From Nocardia brasiliensis NBRC 14402 (GTDB lineage Bacteria > Actinomycetota > Actinomycetes > Mycobacteriales > Mycobacteriaceae): a stretch of 64,000 bases of DNA. Below the pieces are notes generated by a model that saw only the letters and a program-made list of their open reading frames with translations, ran no database searches and was not told the origin of the DNA. The position numbers were made by a program, and so were the translations under genes. Below are positions 1-8,461 of the stretch, one piece after another (positions within the stretch are counted from its first letter, which is position 1; each line of letters opens with the position of its first letter). The DNA lies in contig NZ_BAFT02000026.1 of the NCBI RefSeq assembly GCF_000308475.2, positions 44,939 to 108,938 of the forward strand, read 5' to 3'.

Positions 1-2
1 AA

Positions 3-308
3 CGGGTCTGGCTGTTCAGTGTCGGCCTCGGGCCCGCGCTCGTCGGGCCGATAGGCCGGCGGCTGGGCCGGAAGGTGCCCAAGGAAATCGCCGCACTGCG
101 CGCTTTGATCGCACCCGAGGACTATCACGCTTTCGCCGGTCACTACGAACGGGCCGGGGTCGACTTCAAGGCCCGCACGATCTATCGGGTCCTCGGCGGC
201 ATGCGGTACGGGGACTTGCGCGACTGGGCCGAGATAGCCGCATGGTCGGCGAGAATCGGGGAGTCGCTCGGGCTGCCGCAGACCGCGGTAACCATTGTTC
301 GCCCCTGA
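3..308 (+). CDS. Flavodoxin-domain protein, C-terminal part (5' end outside window)
   Basis: The frame is open from the left edge, so only the last 101 residues are present. They contain a VWLFSVGLGP strand, then a KEIAALRALIAPEDYHAFAG stretch and the RDWAEIAAWS helix near the end, which is the usual C-terminal layout of single-domain flavodoxin-like proteins of the menaquinone-linked protoporphyrinogen-oxidase type in actinobacteria. An FMN-binding electron-transfer role is therefore likely, but the FMN phosphate loop lies outside the window. A strong hairpin follows the stop codon. A second flavodoxin-fold gene lies at 3102-3662. Confidence 0.7.
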   Translation, partial: RVWLFSVGLGPALVGPIGRRLGRKVPKEIAALRALIAPEDYHAFAGHYERAGVDFKARTIYRVLGGMRYGDLRDWAEIAAWSARIGESLGLPQTAVTIVRP

Positions 309-354
309 ATTCGTGCGCCGAGTCGTGTCCGCGGCCGGCGCCGCCGACGGCAGA

Positions 355-389
355 GCGGTGCTCACGGTCCGGCTCTGTGTGAGCACCGC
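355..389. terminator. Hairpin between convergent genes
   Basis: GCGGTGCTCAC (355-365) and GTGAGCACCGC (379-389) are a perfect 11-bp inverted repeat with a 13-nt loop between two convergent stop codons. It has no long T-run, as is common for actinobacterial terminators. Confidence 0.65.
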
Positions 390-399
390 GCCGCCTCGG

Positions 400-1338
400 C
401 TACCGCACCAACTGGAACTGCTCGGTGACGGAATCGATTGCCGCGCTGACATCGGTCAGGCCTTGCTGTAGCTGCCTGGCCACCGGCTCGACTGCGGCCG
501 AGACGGGTGCCGCGGCGTCCTGGCGCTGCGTGTACGCGAACCCTTCGAGGTCGTTCAGGTTCTGCTGAGCGAGACCCTGATTGGCTTGCGACGCCGCGGT
601 CGCCGCACCGATCGCGGCACCGAGACCGGCGCCGATCGCCGCGCCGACGGGTGCGGCAACGGCCGCGGTGCCCAGCCCCACGGCGGTCGCGACCCCCGCA
701 CCGGCGCCTGCGCCGATAGCGGTGCCCGCCAGTGGTCCGACGACAGCTCCGGCGATGGTTCCGGCCACACCGCCGACGATGCCGCCGATCACCGCGCCGG
801 GGATGCACCCGACGATCACGGCCGGCAGCCCGACGACGCAGCCGAGTGCCATGCCGGTGAGTGTGCCGATCGTGGCGGCGCCGACGCCGCCGATCACCAG
901 ACCGGCGCCGGCACCGATGCCCGCGCCGATCGGCACCGCGGCCAGGCCGGTACCGAGTCCGGTGATCGCTCCGACGGTCGCGCCGACCGCGGCGCCGCCG
1001 ATCCCGCCGATCGCCGCACCGTCGGCCGCGCCGTCGAGCGTGGCCGCCGACAACAGTTCCCGCCGGCGCTGGTCTACCAGTGGAAAGTATTCGGGCTTGA
1101 TGACGGTATCGCTCAGGACCCCATTTGTTCCCGGTTCGAAATCGGTGCCCCGGCCCTGGCCGACGTTGTCCCAGGGGGCGACGACGGGCTGTGCGACGTC
1201 TGCTGCGGCGGTACGGAGGAGCGGGTCGGCAATGTGCGCCCCGGGCTCGGCGGAAGCAAAGCACTGGCCTGACGCAATTCCTGCCGTTGCTACGACAGAC
1301 ACGATTCCCATTCGCGCAAAGCCATGTCTCGCGGACAT
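400..1338 (-). CDS. Secreted glycine/alanine-zipper protein
   Basis: A 312-residue protein with an N-terminal signal peptide (hydrophobic core about residues 10-25, likely cleavage after FASA). A polar linker of about 70 residues follows, then about 150 residues dominated by Gly and Ala in GxxxG spacing, such as GGIGGAAVGATVGAITG. The C-terminal 60 residues are more polar. Such glycine-zipper segments pack as membrane-inserting or self-associating helices. The start has AAAGGAG just upstream. Two shorter proteins with the same plan lie at 42578-42916 and 47209-47730. No enzymatic motif is visible; an envelope or pore-like role is a guess. Confidence 0.75.
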   Translation of the reverse strand: MSARHGFARMGIVSVVATAGIASGQCFASAEPGAHIADPLLRTAAADVAQPVVAPWDNVGQGRGTDFEPGTNGVLSDTVIKPEYFPLVDQRRRELLSAATLDGAADGAAIGGIGGAAVGATVGAITGLGTGLAAVPIGAGIGAGAGLVIGGVGAATIGTLTGMALGCVVGLPAVIVGCIPGAVIGGIVGGVAGTIAGAVVGPLAGTAIGAGAGAGVATAVGLGTAAVAAPVGAAIGAGLGAAIGAATAASQANQGLAQQNLNDLEGFAYTQRQDAAAPVSAAVEPVARQLQQGLTDVSAAIDSVTEQFQLVR

Positions 1339-1622
1339 ACGTTCTCCTTTGGTTCGATCATTCGACTGCTAAGCGACACCGAGAATTCGCGTAGCCTGTG
1401 CGGCATCACGGACGATCGTTGGAATTCTCGAATGAAATTCCGAGAACTGATGCCGAGTGACAAGCGAACCATCGGGACTGTTCCTTGAACAGAAGTCGCG
1501 AGTCATGTGAAACCGGGACATCACGTCCACGCACTTGTGACCCCCGTCCCATCCTGATATTGCTCGGCGGTGTTGCGTTGCGCCGCTCGGAGGTGGGTTA
1601 AGCACAGTCGAGGTCGGGACGA

Positions 1623-1642
1623 TGTGGGACAAAAGTCACGAA
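1623..1642. promoter_or_regulatory. DosR-box-like palindrome
   Basis: TGTGGGACAAAAGTCACGAA matches 16 of 20 positions of the DosR consensus TTSGGGACTWWAGTCCCSAA. It lies about 220 bp upstream of the DosR-like gene at 1865. A weaker half-match (GTGACCTTTGCCCG, 1670-1683) is centred 44 bp downstream, as expected for a paired site. This suggests autoregulation. Confidence 0.55.
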
Positions 1643-1864
1643 TACTTTGCCCTTCGGCCGGACACCGTCGTGACCTTTGCCCGCAGGATAATTCATCGAA
1701 TTCCGATACGTTAGGTAGCGAGTAGACTCGGGCAGCTCGTGGCTCAACCAGTTCGGATCGGGATCTGTGCAGAATCCGTCGCGGAATGCGAGACCTGTTG
1801 TCCGGCTGTGCATCGGGTGCAGTGCTGGCTGTCGGGAATTACTGCCGACGGAGGGGTTTGTGGC

Positions 1865-2512
1865 GTGACTAGAGTGTTCCTGGTCGATGGGCATCACATC
1901 GTCCGGCGCGGGATTGCCGACCTGATCGGAGCCGAACCCGACCTCGAGCTGGTCGGGGAGGCAGAGACGGTGTCCCGGGCCATCGAAGACATCCTGCGGC
2001 TGCGTCCTGATGTGGTCGTGCTCGAAATCCGGCTGCCCGATGGTGACGGCATAGCGCTATGCCGTGAACTGCAGAATCACGGGCTGGGCGCGCAGTTGCT
2101 GATCCTCACCGCGTTCATCGACGAGAAGTCGATGCTGAACGCCATCCGGGCTGGGGTCAGCGGCTACGTCATCAAGGACATCGGCACCGTGGAGTTGGTC
2201 GACGCCATTCGTGAGGTCGGGTCGGGCAAATCGTTGCTCGACAACCGCGCCGCCGCCGCGCTCATGTCCAAGCTGCGCGCGGACGGCGCCGCGCGGCGCG
2301 GTCCCTTCGCGCATCTCACCGCTCAGGAGCGAACGCTGCTCGAACTGCTCGGCGAAGGACTGTCGAATCGCCAGATAGCGGAACGAATGTCGCTGGCGGA
2401 GAAGACGATCAGGAACTACGTTTCGCGCCTGCTGACCAAACTGGGGGTCGAGCGGCGAAGTCAGGCAGCGGTGCTCGCCCTCGAGCTGCGGCCTTCCAAC
2501 AGTGTGCGATGA
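1865..2512 (+). CDS. DevR/DosR-like NarL-family response regulator with altered receiver
   Basis: The 215-residue protein aligns along its whole length with mycobacterial DevR/DosR: receiver (about 1-120, MTRVFLVD, LPDG, GYVIKDI), linker, and C-terminal LuxR helix-turn-helix (LTAQERTLLELLGEGLSNRQ, then AEKTIRNYVSRLLTKLGVERR). GTG at 1865 is chosen because it puts the first beta strand at the N-terminus exactly as in DevR; an in-frame extension to 1739 has no counterpart. Two key positions differ: the acidic pair D8-D9 is D8-G9, and the phospho-acceptor D54 is E54. This may make a phosphomimetic or phosphorylation-independent regulator. Its stop overlaps the next start (ATGA). Confidence 0.88.
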   Translation: MTRVFLVDGHHIVRRGIADLIGAEPDLELVGEAETVSRAIEDILRLRPDVVVLEIRLPDGDGIALCRELQNHGLGAQLLILTAFIDEKSMLNAIRAGVSGYVIKDIGTVELVDAIREVGSGKSLLDNRAAAALMSKLRADGAARRGPFAHLTAQERTLLELLGEGLSNRQIAERMSLAEKTIRNYVSRLLTKLGVERRSQAAVLALELRPSNSVR

Positions 2513-3054
2513 ACGGTCGCCTCGCGATCTACTTGGCTGCCTGCGGAGTTCGCTATGAGCAGCTGCGGCCGGGCTCGCCCGGTGTACCGACGGTGTCGAT
2601 CGTTCCGCCGTCGCCCTGGACGCAGGTGGATCATGGATATTTCCGTGACGTCTATTCGATGTGGGCCCGACCGCCGATCGAAGGCTACAGCTGGGTCGAC
2701 AACGCGGTGCTCGTACTCGTGCGACTGACCCCTGGCGTCGATCATGTCGAGCTGCTCACGCACGCGGTGTCCGACGCGCGCCGGCTACCCGAGTGGGTCG
2801 AGATCTATGTCGACGAAGCGCGGTACGAGGGTTTTCCGTCTTGTCTCGTCGCGGGCACCTATGTTGCCGAGTCGCTACGACTGCGGGCCGACACCCGATA
2901 CATCGTCATAGGTGACAGCGGTTGTCAGTATCTGGTGCAGCTCACCGTCACCAGCCGATTGCCCTCGACTGCCGAGGCTGCTCGGTGGGCATCGAAAGAT
3001 TTCGATCAATTCAAAGGTTGGTGGGTCGCCCTGCCTCGACAGCGGGCGTCGTAA
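2509..3054 (+). CDS. LpqN/LpqT-like protein without signal peptide
   Basis: A 181-residue protein translationally coupled to the response regulator by a 4-bp overlap. The pattern PxWTQVDHGY, then DNAVLVLVRLTPG, LPEWVEIYVDEARYEGFPS and YLVQLTVTSRLP resembles the LpqN/LpqT fold of mycobacterial lipoproteins, but there is no signal peptide or lipobox, so it should be cytoplasmic. The family call rests on pattern only. Position suggests a role tied to the regulator. Confidence 0.55.
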   Translation: MNGRLAIYLAACGVRYEQLRPGSPGVPTVSIVPPSPWTQVDHGYFRDVYSMWARPPIEGYSWVDNAVLVLVRLTPGVDHVELLTHAVSDARRLPEWVEIYVDEARYEGFPSCLVAGTYVAESLRLRADTRYIVIGDSGCQYLVQLTVTSRLPSTAEAARWASKDFDQFKGWWVALPRQRAS

Positions 3055-3101
3055 TTGTCGCCGCGGTGATCGCGCCGGCTCGTCATGTAGGAGATAACAC
3101 G

Positions 3102-3662
3102 TTGACGAATACCATTGTCGCCGAAACACGCGCTCCCGGTGCCGCCGAGGCGAGCGGCATGAACGTTTTGATAGTCGTGGAGTCTTGTTTCGGAAACACC
3201 GCGCGGATCGCGGAGGCTGTCGCCGAGGGGATTCGGGGGCGCGGCGGGAGCGTCACGGTGGTCGGCACGCAGACCATGCCTGCGCTCGACGACGTCGATC
3301 TGTTGCTGGTGGGAGCGCCTACGCACAATGCGGGTCTGTCGACGCCGACGTCACGTCGTCAAGCGGAAACCCACGGTGCGGCCAGGGCCGTGACCGGTGT
3401 GCGGGAGTGGCTCGATGCGCTGCCCGCGCGGCTGAATGTCCGTGCCGCGGCGTTCGATACCGTCGCAGGCCGAAGCATTTTCACCGGGTCTGCGGCGAGA
3501 CGGATCGTGCAGCGACTGCAAGGGCACGCCTGCGATATCGTTGGGCGCGAGAGCTTCCTGGTCGTCTCCCGGGTGGGGCCGTTGGCGGGCAACGAGTCCG
3601 CTCGGGCCGAGCGCTGGGGTAGCGAGCTGGCCGACAGATTGTCGCGCTTCGGAATGCGCTGA
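3102..3662 (+). CDS. Flavodoxin family protein
   Basis: A 186-residue flavodoxin-fold protein. The core starts MNVLIVVESCFGNTARIAEA, where SCFGNT is the phosphate-binding loop for FMN, followed by DVDLLLVGAPTHNAG, the typical second FMN-contact loop. TTG at 3102 is chosen because AGGAG lies 8 nt upstream; ATG at 3159 is an alternative that begins exactly at the flavodoxin core. It probably carries electrons in the redox island. It lies 47 bp after the LpqN-like gene and probably shares its transcript. Confidence 0.78.
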   Translation: MTNTIVAETRAPGAAEASGMNVLIVVESCFGNTARIAEAVAEGIRGRGGSVTVVGTQTMPALDDVDLLLVGAPTHNAGLSTPTSRRQAETHGAARAVTGVREWLDALPARLNVRAAAFDTVAGRSIFTGSAARRIVQRLQGHACDIVGRESFLVVSRVGPLAGNESARAERWGSELADRLSRFGMR

Positions 3663-3682
3663 GCAGCCGGACCCGTTGTGGC

Positions 3683-3718
3683 ACAGCGGCAGTCGAGTTC
3701 GTGCTCGGTTGCCGCTGT
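3683..3718. terminator. Hairpin between convergent genes
   Basis: ACAGCGGCA (3683-3691) and TGCCGCTGT (3710-3718) form a perfect 9-bp stem in the gap between convergent stop codons. Confidence 0.5.
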
Positions 3719-3725
3719 CGCTGTT

Positions 3726-4190
3726 TCAGGTGGTCGAGGCGCGGCTGGAACCTGAGCTCGGCACGCCACCGGCCACTGCGCACACCGCGTTGAGCACGAC
3801 CGCCTGAATCGGAAGGGTGGTGACGTAGCCGGGTTCGACCACCCACACCGGCGACCAGCCGAGTTGCCGATCCGAATGCGGGAGCATGATTCGGTTTCCG
3901 CGCGCCACGATCATGACGCCGAGTTCGTCCAGTCGCCGGACGAGGTCCGGCTCTAGTGTGTCGGCCGGGTAGCGGACGAGGAACCCGACCCGATTCGACC
4001 TGGTGTGCAACATGACCGGGGCGGTGTGCACTGCCGCGGAGACCTCGTACCCGAGTATTCGTGGCATGGTGACCATCCCGAACCGGTCGTCGGTGAGCAG
4101 ACACGGATGGGATCCGAGCAGGGTCACCGGTAGGCCCCGGTCGCGATATGTCGTGCAGATCCGCTGTGGGGTAGTGCAGTTCGCGAACAT
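3726..4190 (-). CDS. Hypothetical protein, possible primase-polymerase-like fragment
   Basis: A 154-residue soluble protein with GAGGGA about 10 nt upstream of its ATG. It lies 49 bp after the split-barrel gene on the same strand, so the two are probably cotranscribed. The segment LGVMIVARGNRIMLPHSD resembles a motif seen in small actinobacterial proteins related to bifunctional primase-polymerases, but the similarity is weak and no catalytic set is visible. The function is unknown. Confidence 0.5.
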   Translation of the reverse strand: MFANCTTPQRICTTYRDRGLPVTLLGSHPCLLTDDRFGMVTMPRILGYEVSAAVHTAPVMLHTRSNRVGFLVRYPADTLEPDLVRRLDELGVMIVARGNRIMLPHSDRQLGWSPVWVVEPGYVTTLPIQAVVLNAVCAVAGGVPSSGSSRASTT

Positions 4191-4239
4191 CCAGTCGGTA
4201 TCCCTCGAATCGTAATGCCCGTCGGTCCGCCGGCACGGT

Positions 4240-4674
4240 TCAGCGCGTGACCTCGTCGTTCAGCCGGAACTGCCGGCCGGTGATCGCATGCGCGTCGATG
4301 CGGACGTATTCGTATTTCGGCGTGGAGATCCACGGTCGGATCGCCAGCGTGTCCGCATGGTGCACATCGCGCGCGATGCTGATCTGCTCGGCGTGCCCTC
4401 TGATCACAACACTCCAGGCCAGTTGGGCCTCGGGGAGTATCTGGTCCGCCTCGAACAGCACCGACGAGTTGATGGTGAGTTTGAGCAGTTTGCTGCCGGG
4501 GGCGGTCCGGAAATAGATTTTCCCGCTGTCGACGGCGTAGTTCACCGGGAAGATGTCCAGTTCGCCGGACGTGTTCACGACGATCCGGCCGAGCTGGGTC
4601 TCGTCCAATTTGTCCCAGCACTCAGCGACCGTCAGCTCCTGCACCAGATCTGAGGTACGGACAAGTTCGGCCAT
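4240..4674 (-). CDS. Pyridoxamine 5'-phosphate oxidase-like FMN/F420 split-barrel protein
   Basis: A 144-residue protein with the small split-barrel pattern: CWDKLDETQLGRIVVNTSGE, then DIFPVNYAVDSGKIYFRTAPGSK, then SVVIRGHAEQI. Members bind FMN or F420 and act as oxidoreductases or flavin carriers. Relatives are common in the mycobacterial DosR regulon, and a DosR-box-like palindrome lies 110 bp upstream in the gap shared with the divergent whiB gene. The substrate cannot be told from sequence. Confidence 0.8.
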   Translation of the reverse strand: MAELVRTSDLVQELTVAECWDKLDETQLGRIVVNTSGELDIFPVNYAVDSGKIYFRTAPGSKLLKLTINSSVLFEADQILPEAQLAWSVVIRGHAEQISIARDVHHADTLAIRPWISTPKYEYVRIDAHAITGRQFRLNDEVTR

Positions 4675-4784
4675 CGGCTCGCCTCTTTCTGCTCGATCAG
4701 CAGTCCACTCGAGAAGCTATCTCCTTATCCGCTTGTTGGGCAGAGTAATTCGGCTCTATTGGACCGGCTTACCAACAGCGTTTT

Positions 4785-4802
4785 ACAGGACATAAGTCCT
4801 GT
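4785..4802. promoter_or_regulatory. DosR-box-like palindrome between split-barrel and whiB genes
   Basis: ACAGGACATAAGTCCTGT has perfect 7-bp arms and matches the GGACNNNAGTCC core of the DosR box. A weaker dyad (TTGG...CCAA) lies about 26 bp to the left. The site lies in the divergent promoter region. Confidence 0.6.
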
Positions 4803-4927
4803 CCGGCATGACGAGAATCACAGACTTGAAAATGTGGGAGTTTCGGCCCTGCCGAGGTGTGCCATTCGGCTCTCGATGTGGGAATGGCGATATCCAATTC
4901 TACGGGTATGAGATCTTCGGTGGTGCG

Positions 4928-5299
4928 GTGTTGAAACAGTCGGCACAGCTACTCGAGCGCGAGGCGGGAGAGTGGGCGGGGAGCGGGAGTTGTGCACAGA
5001 GCGATCCGGAAGAATTCTTCCCCGAGGCCGGTGAGACCTCGCTGCTTGCGGTACGCATTTGCAGCCGGTGTGAGGTGCGCGAATCCTGCCTCGAGTACGC
5101 GCTGGAGCACAGCGAGGTCCTGGGTATCTGGGGCGGGCTCACCCGTCGGCAGCGGATCAAGCTGTCGCGCCTGCGCGCGAGTCCGGATCGATCGCGCGCG
5201 GCGGGAACGGAAAAGGGGGTCGGCCGTTCTCGTGCGATCGAGATCGTAGTGACTTCGATGGATGGCGCCGGTCGTCATACCGTTGTCGATTGCCGGTGA
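4928..5299 (+). CDS. WhiB-family iron-sulfur regulator
   Basis: It has the four-Cys WhiB pattern: GSCAQSDPEEFFPE, then CSRCEVRESC (C-x2-C-x5-C), then the LGIWGGLTRRQR turn and basic tail. These bind a redox-sensitive [4Fe-4S] cluster and usually act with sigma factor region 4. The start is uncertain: the frame is open from ATG 4808, but the DosR-like box ends at 4802, so a regulated transcript would begin later; GTG 4928 gives a usual-sized 123-residue protein. The tail of about 45 residues after the turn is longer than typical. Confidence 0.82.
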   Translation: MLKQSAQLLEREAGEWAGSGSCAQSDPEEFFPEAGETSLLAVRICSRCEVRESCLEYALEHSEVLGIWGGLTRRQRIKLSRLRASPDRSRAAGTEKGVGRSRAIEIVVTSMDGAGRHTVVDCR

Positions 5300-5316
5300 C
5301 GATCGGCCTGTATTAG

Positions 5317-5340
5317 GTGGCACAAAGGCCCTGGTGCCAC
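5317..5340. promoter_or_regulatory. Inverted repeat upstream of VKOR gene
   Basis: GTGGCAC (5317-5323) and GTGCCAC (5334-5340) are a perfect dyad with a 10-nt spacer, 28 bp before the VKOR start. It could be an operator or the whiB terminator; there is no T-run. Confidence 0.4.
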
Positions 5341-5367
5341 GACTATCGTTGCGGATAATCGGGTTAC

Positions 5368-6000
5368 ATGAGCCTTGCCGAACCGACCCGGATCGAAGTG
5401 GCCGCCGTGGCATCGGTAGCGGAGCCACGCCGGTTGTCCGTCGCTTGTTCGAGCAGCGCGTGGGGGCTGCTGCTGGCCGCCTCGGCGGGTTGGCTGGCCT
5501 CGTTCACGCTGACGGTGGAGCGGTTCAAACTCTTTGTCGATTCGGACTATCGGCCGTCGTGCAGTATCAACCCGATTCTGTCGTGTGGGTCGGTGATGGC
5601 GACACCACAGGCGGCCGTTCTCGGTTTCCCCAATCCGATCATCGGCGTCGTCGCGTTCTCGGTAGTAATCCCGCTTGCGCTGCTGAGCGTGGCCAGAATC
5701 GCGCTGCCACAGTGGATCTGGATCGGCCTGTGGGTCGGCACGGCCTGCGGTGTCGGGTTCGTGTGCTGGCTCATCTTCCAGACGCTCTATCGGATTCACG
5801 CGCTCTGCCCCTACTGCATGGTGGTGTGGGCGGTAGTCACCCCCATGCTGGCCGTACTGAGCAATCAGCTCAGCGAAGCGCTGCCTCGCCCGATACGTGC
5901 AATAGTCGACTGGCGCTGGACTGTGGTCGCGCTTTTCTGCACAGCCGTTGTGCTGCAAGTCTTTCTAGCGTTTCAGGACTACTGGCTGTCGCTCATCTGA
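5368..6000 (+). CDS. Vitamin K epoxide reductase (VKOR) family membrane protein
   Basis: A 210-residue integral membrane protein with about five helices. It carries the four VKOR cysteines: a periplasmic loop pair (C65 and C73, in PSCSINPILSC) and the quinone-side CPYC motif (C147, C150). Bacterial VKORs reoxidise a DsbA-like oxidase and pass electrons to menaquinone, which forms disulfides in exported proteins. The Asn-Pro loop GFPNPIIGV fits the family. No DsbA partner is adjacent. Confidence 0.9.
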   Translation: MSLAEPTRIEVAAVASVAEPRRLSVACSSSAWGLLLAASAGWLASFTLTVERFKLFVDSDYRPSCSINPILSCGSVMATPQAAVLGFPNPIIGVVAFSVVIPLALLSVARIALPQWIWIGLWVGTACGVGFVCWLIFQTLYRIHALCPYCMVVWAVVTPMLAVLSNQLSEALPRPIRAIVDWRWTVVALFCTAVVLQVFLAFQDYWLSLI

Positions 6001-6049
6001 AGGTGCCGTTCCGCCGGCGCCCTCCGCGTGCCGGAGATTCCGTTCCTGG

Positions 6050-7486
6050 TCAATAGGACGGCGGTTGGTAGGGAAGGGTGGGTGCCAACAGGGTGAGCAG
6101 GCCCAGGACGATGGGCAGGAGAGCCGCGAGGTAAATGAACGTGTAGCCGACGATGTCGCGTGCCTTGAGGGACAGTACGCCGAGGAGCGGGAGCATCCAG
6201 AACGGGTTGATCAGGTTCGGCAGCGCCTCCGCGGCGTTGTAGATCTGGACGGTCCAGCCGAGGTTGACGTGTGTGTCGTTCGCTGCCTGCATCACATACG
6301 GTGCCTCGATGATCCACTTGCCGCCGCCGGAGGGGATGAGGAAGCCGAGGACGACGGAGTAGGCGCCGATGAGCAGTGGGAAGGTGGTCGCGTTGCCCGT
6401 GGCGGTGAACAACGAGGCGAGGTGGTGGGAGATGGAGGTGCCGGAGCTGTCGGTGGCCCTGGTGAGAATGGCCGCGGTCCCGGCGTAGAAGGGAAATTGA
6501 ATGAGGACACCGCCGGTGGCAGGCACGGCTTTGGTGACTGCGGCGAGAAATCGGCGGGGGCGCCAGTGCAGCAGCATGCCGAGGCCGAGGAACAGCAGGT
6601 TGTAGGTGTTGAGCCCGGAGATCGCGACCAGCGGGTCCTTGGCGGCGAATTCCTGGATCGCCCACCCGCCGACCAGGACGACGACCACGATGGTGAGCAG
6701 TGGGCTGTATTCGAGCCATTCGCCGGGACGCGTGCGCGGCACGTCGTCTTCGACCGGGTCGCGGGGATCGATGCCGAGATCGGTGGCGGTAACGGCGGTG
6801 TCGGCGCGGGGTGCGGTCAGAAACGCGATGGCCACACAAACCGTGACGACGACCGCGGCCACAACGAGTGACTGCCAGGTGAAAATGGTGTCCCGGAACG
6901 GGATGACGCCGGTGATGGGCAGCAGCGACTGCGGGATGCTGGCGGGGTTGGCCTGTAGTTGCGCGGCCGACGAGCTGAGGCCGAGCGCCCAGCTCCCGCC
7001 GAGGCCGAGGTAGGCCGCCGCCGACGCGGCCCGATAGTCCATGCGCAGCTCGCGGCGCTCGGCGAGCCGCCGGACCAGCAGCGCGCTGAAGATGAGACTG
7101 AAGCCCCAATTGAGCAACGCCGACAGCAGGCTGACCGCAGCGACGACGGCGATCGCCGCCCGCGGATTGCGAGGCACGCGGGCGAGCCCGGTGATGGCCC
7201 GCTGGACCGGCCGGGCGGTGGCGACGACGTAGCCGCCGATGGCGACCATCGCCATCTGCATCGTGAACGGGATGAGGTCCCAGAAGCCGTTGCCGAAGAC
7301 CGAGGCGACCTCGGCGGGTGCGGAGCCGATCGCCACCGCGGCGATGGCGACCACCGCGACGATGAGCAGTGCGAAGACGAGGGTGTTGGGGAACCACTTC
7401 TCCGACCAGGCCGCACTGCGGGTGGCGAATCGGGCGAGCCGGCCGGCCGGTGGGTCGGCGGCGAGCTGGGAATCGGGCACAGACAT
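6050..7486 (-). CDS. Short-chain fatty acid transporter, AtoE/TIGR00366 type
   Basis: A 478-residue polytopic membrane protein (about 11-12 hydrophobic segments) with AtoE-like stretches: EKWFPNTLVFALLIV near the N-terminus, LNWGFSLIFSALLVRRLAER, LPITGVIPFRDTIFTWQS, and IPSGGGKWIIEAPYVMQAA. AtoE homologues take up acetoacetate or other short-chain carboxylates. It is the third gene of the operon starting at 11815, 16 bp after the cyclodeaminase, so it may import the operon's substrate or export its product. Confidence 0.87.
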   Translation of the reverse strand: MSVPDSQLAADPPAGRLARFATRSAAWSEKWFPNTLVFALLIVAVVAIAAVAIGSAPAEVASVFGNGFWDLIPFTMQMAMVAIGGYVVATARPVQRAITGLARVPRNPRAAIAVVAAVSLLSALLNWGFSLIFSALLVRRLAERRELRMDYRAASAAAYLGLGGSWALGLSSSAAQLQANPASIPQSLLPITGVIPFRDTIFTWQSLVVAAVVVTVCVAIAFLTAPRADTAVTATDLGIDPRDPVEDDVPRTRPGEWLEYSPLLTIVVVVLVGGWAIQEFAAKDPLVAISGLNTYNLLFLGLGMLLHWRPRRFLAAVTKAVPATGGVLIQFPFYAGTAAILTRATDSSGTSISHHLASLFTATGNATTFPLLIGAYSVVLGFLIPSGGGKWIIEAPYVMQAANDTHVNLGWTVQIYNAAEALPNLINPFWMLPLLGVLSLKARDIVGYTFIYLAALLPIVLGLLTLLAPTLPYQPPSY

Positions 7487-7502
7487 GCGAACTCCTGAGT
7501 GG

Positions 7503-8444
7503 TCAACCGGCGTGCCGGAGGACGTGGTGGTGGACCAGCGTCGCGGCGGTCAGGTCGGCCAGGGCCGTGCCGACTGCTTTGAACACGGTGATCTCTTGGT
7601 CGTTTCGGCGACCGGGCGCCTCATTTCGACAGAGCTGGGGCAGCGTGGCGGTCACGTCGTCCCGGGTGATGACGCCGGTGGCGAGTGGCTGGGTGAGGTC
7701 GCCCGATTCGTCGAGCGCGTTGTCGCTGTCGACGTAGACGACGCCGCGGGTCAGGCAGGCGTCGTCGGCTTCGCGCATCTCCGGCCGGAAACTGCCGACC
7801 AGGTCGAGATGCGTGCCGGGACGCAGTAACTCACCGCGGATGATCGGGCTGGTGGCGAGCGTCGCGCAGGAGATCACGTCGGCGTCGGGCACCGCGGCGT
7901 CGAGGTCGACGGCGACGTGAGCGTCCGTTCCGGCGGCCCGCAGCCGTGCGACCAGGGCTGCTGCGGACGCGCGGTGTTGATCGTGGACGAGCACGGTGGG
8001 GATGTCGAGGACCGCGGCGTGTGCTGCGGCGAGGAGCGAGCCGATGTGCCCGGCTCCGACGACGAGATGGACTCGGCTGTCGGGGCGGGCCAGATAGGAC
8101 GAGGCCAGCGCCGCGGTGGCGACGGTGCGCCGCCGAGTGAGTTCGTTCCCATCGATGACCGCCAGGTGTTCGCCGGTGTCCGCCCGGGCCAGGACGTAGG
8201 CGGAGGACAGGGCCGGGCGACCGTGCGCATTGTTCTCGGGGAAGACGTTCACGAGTTTGACGCCCAGCAGCCCGTCGGCCTGCCAGGAGGGCATCAGGAG
8301 CAACGTCGACCCGGTGGTCTCGTCGATCTGATGATGGTGGCGCGGTGGGGTGGTGGCGCCGCGGGCGAAACCCGCGCGCAGGGCTGGGATCAAAGTGTCG
8401 AACGGCAATGCGGCGACGGTTTCGGCGGCGGAGACGATGAGCAC
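7503..8444 (-). CDS. Ornithine cyclodeaminase / mu-crystallin family protein
   Basis: A 313-residue protein. The Rossmann motif HLVVGAGHIGSLLAAAH binds NAD(P), and STLLLMPSWQADGLLGVKLVNVFPEN is the family signature. Relatives convert ornithine to proline, or reduce cyclic imines and alanine-type keto acids. The frame stays open upstream to 9341, but that part is antisense to the oxidoreductase; GTG 8444 has GAAAGG upstream and lies 17 bp after the preceding stop. As part of an operon with an oxidoreductase and a carboxylate carrier it is probably catabolic. Confidence 0.88.
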   Translation of the reverse strand: MLIVSAAETVAALPFDTLIPALRAGFARGATTPPRHHHQIDETTGSTLLLMPSWQADGLLGVKLVNVFPENNAHGRPALSSAYVLARADTGEHLAVIDGNELTRRRTVATAALASSYLARPDSRVHLVVGAGHIGSLLAAAHAAVLDIPTVLVHDQHRASAAALVARLRAAGTDAHVAVDLDAAVPDADVISCATLATSPIIRGELLRPGTHLDLVGSFRPEMREADDACLTRGVVYVDSDNALDESGDLTQPLATGVITRDDVTATLPQLCRNEAPGRRNDQEITVFKAVGTALADLTAATLVHHHVLRHAG

Positions 8445-8461
8445 GGTCGAACCTTTCGGAA

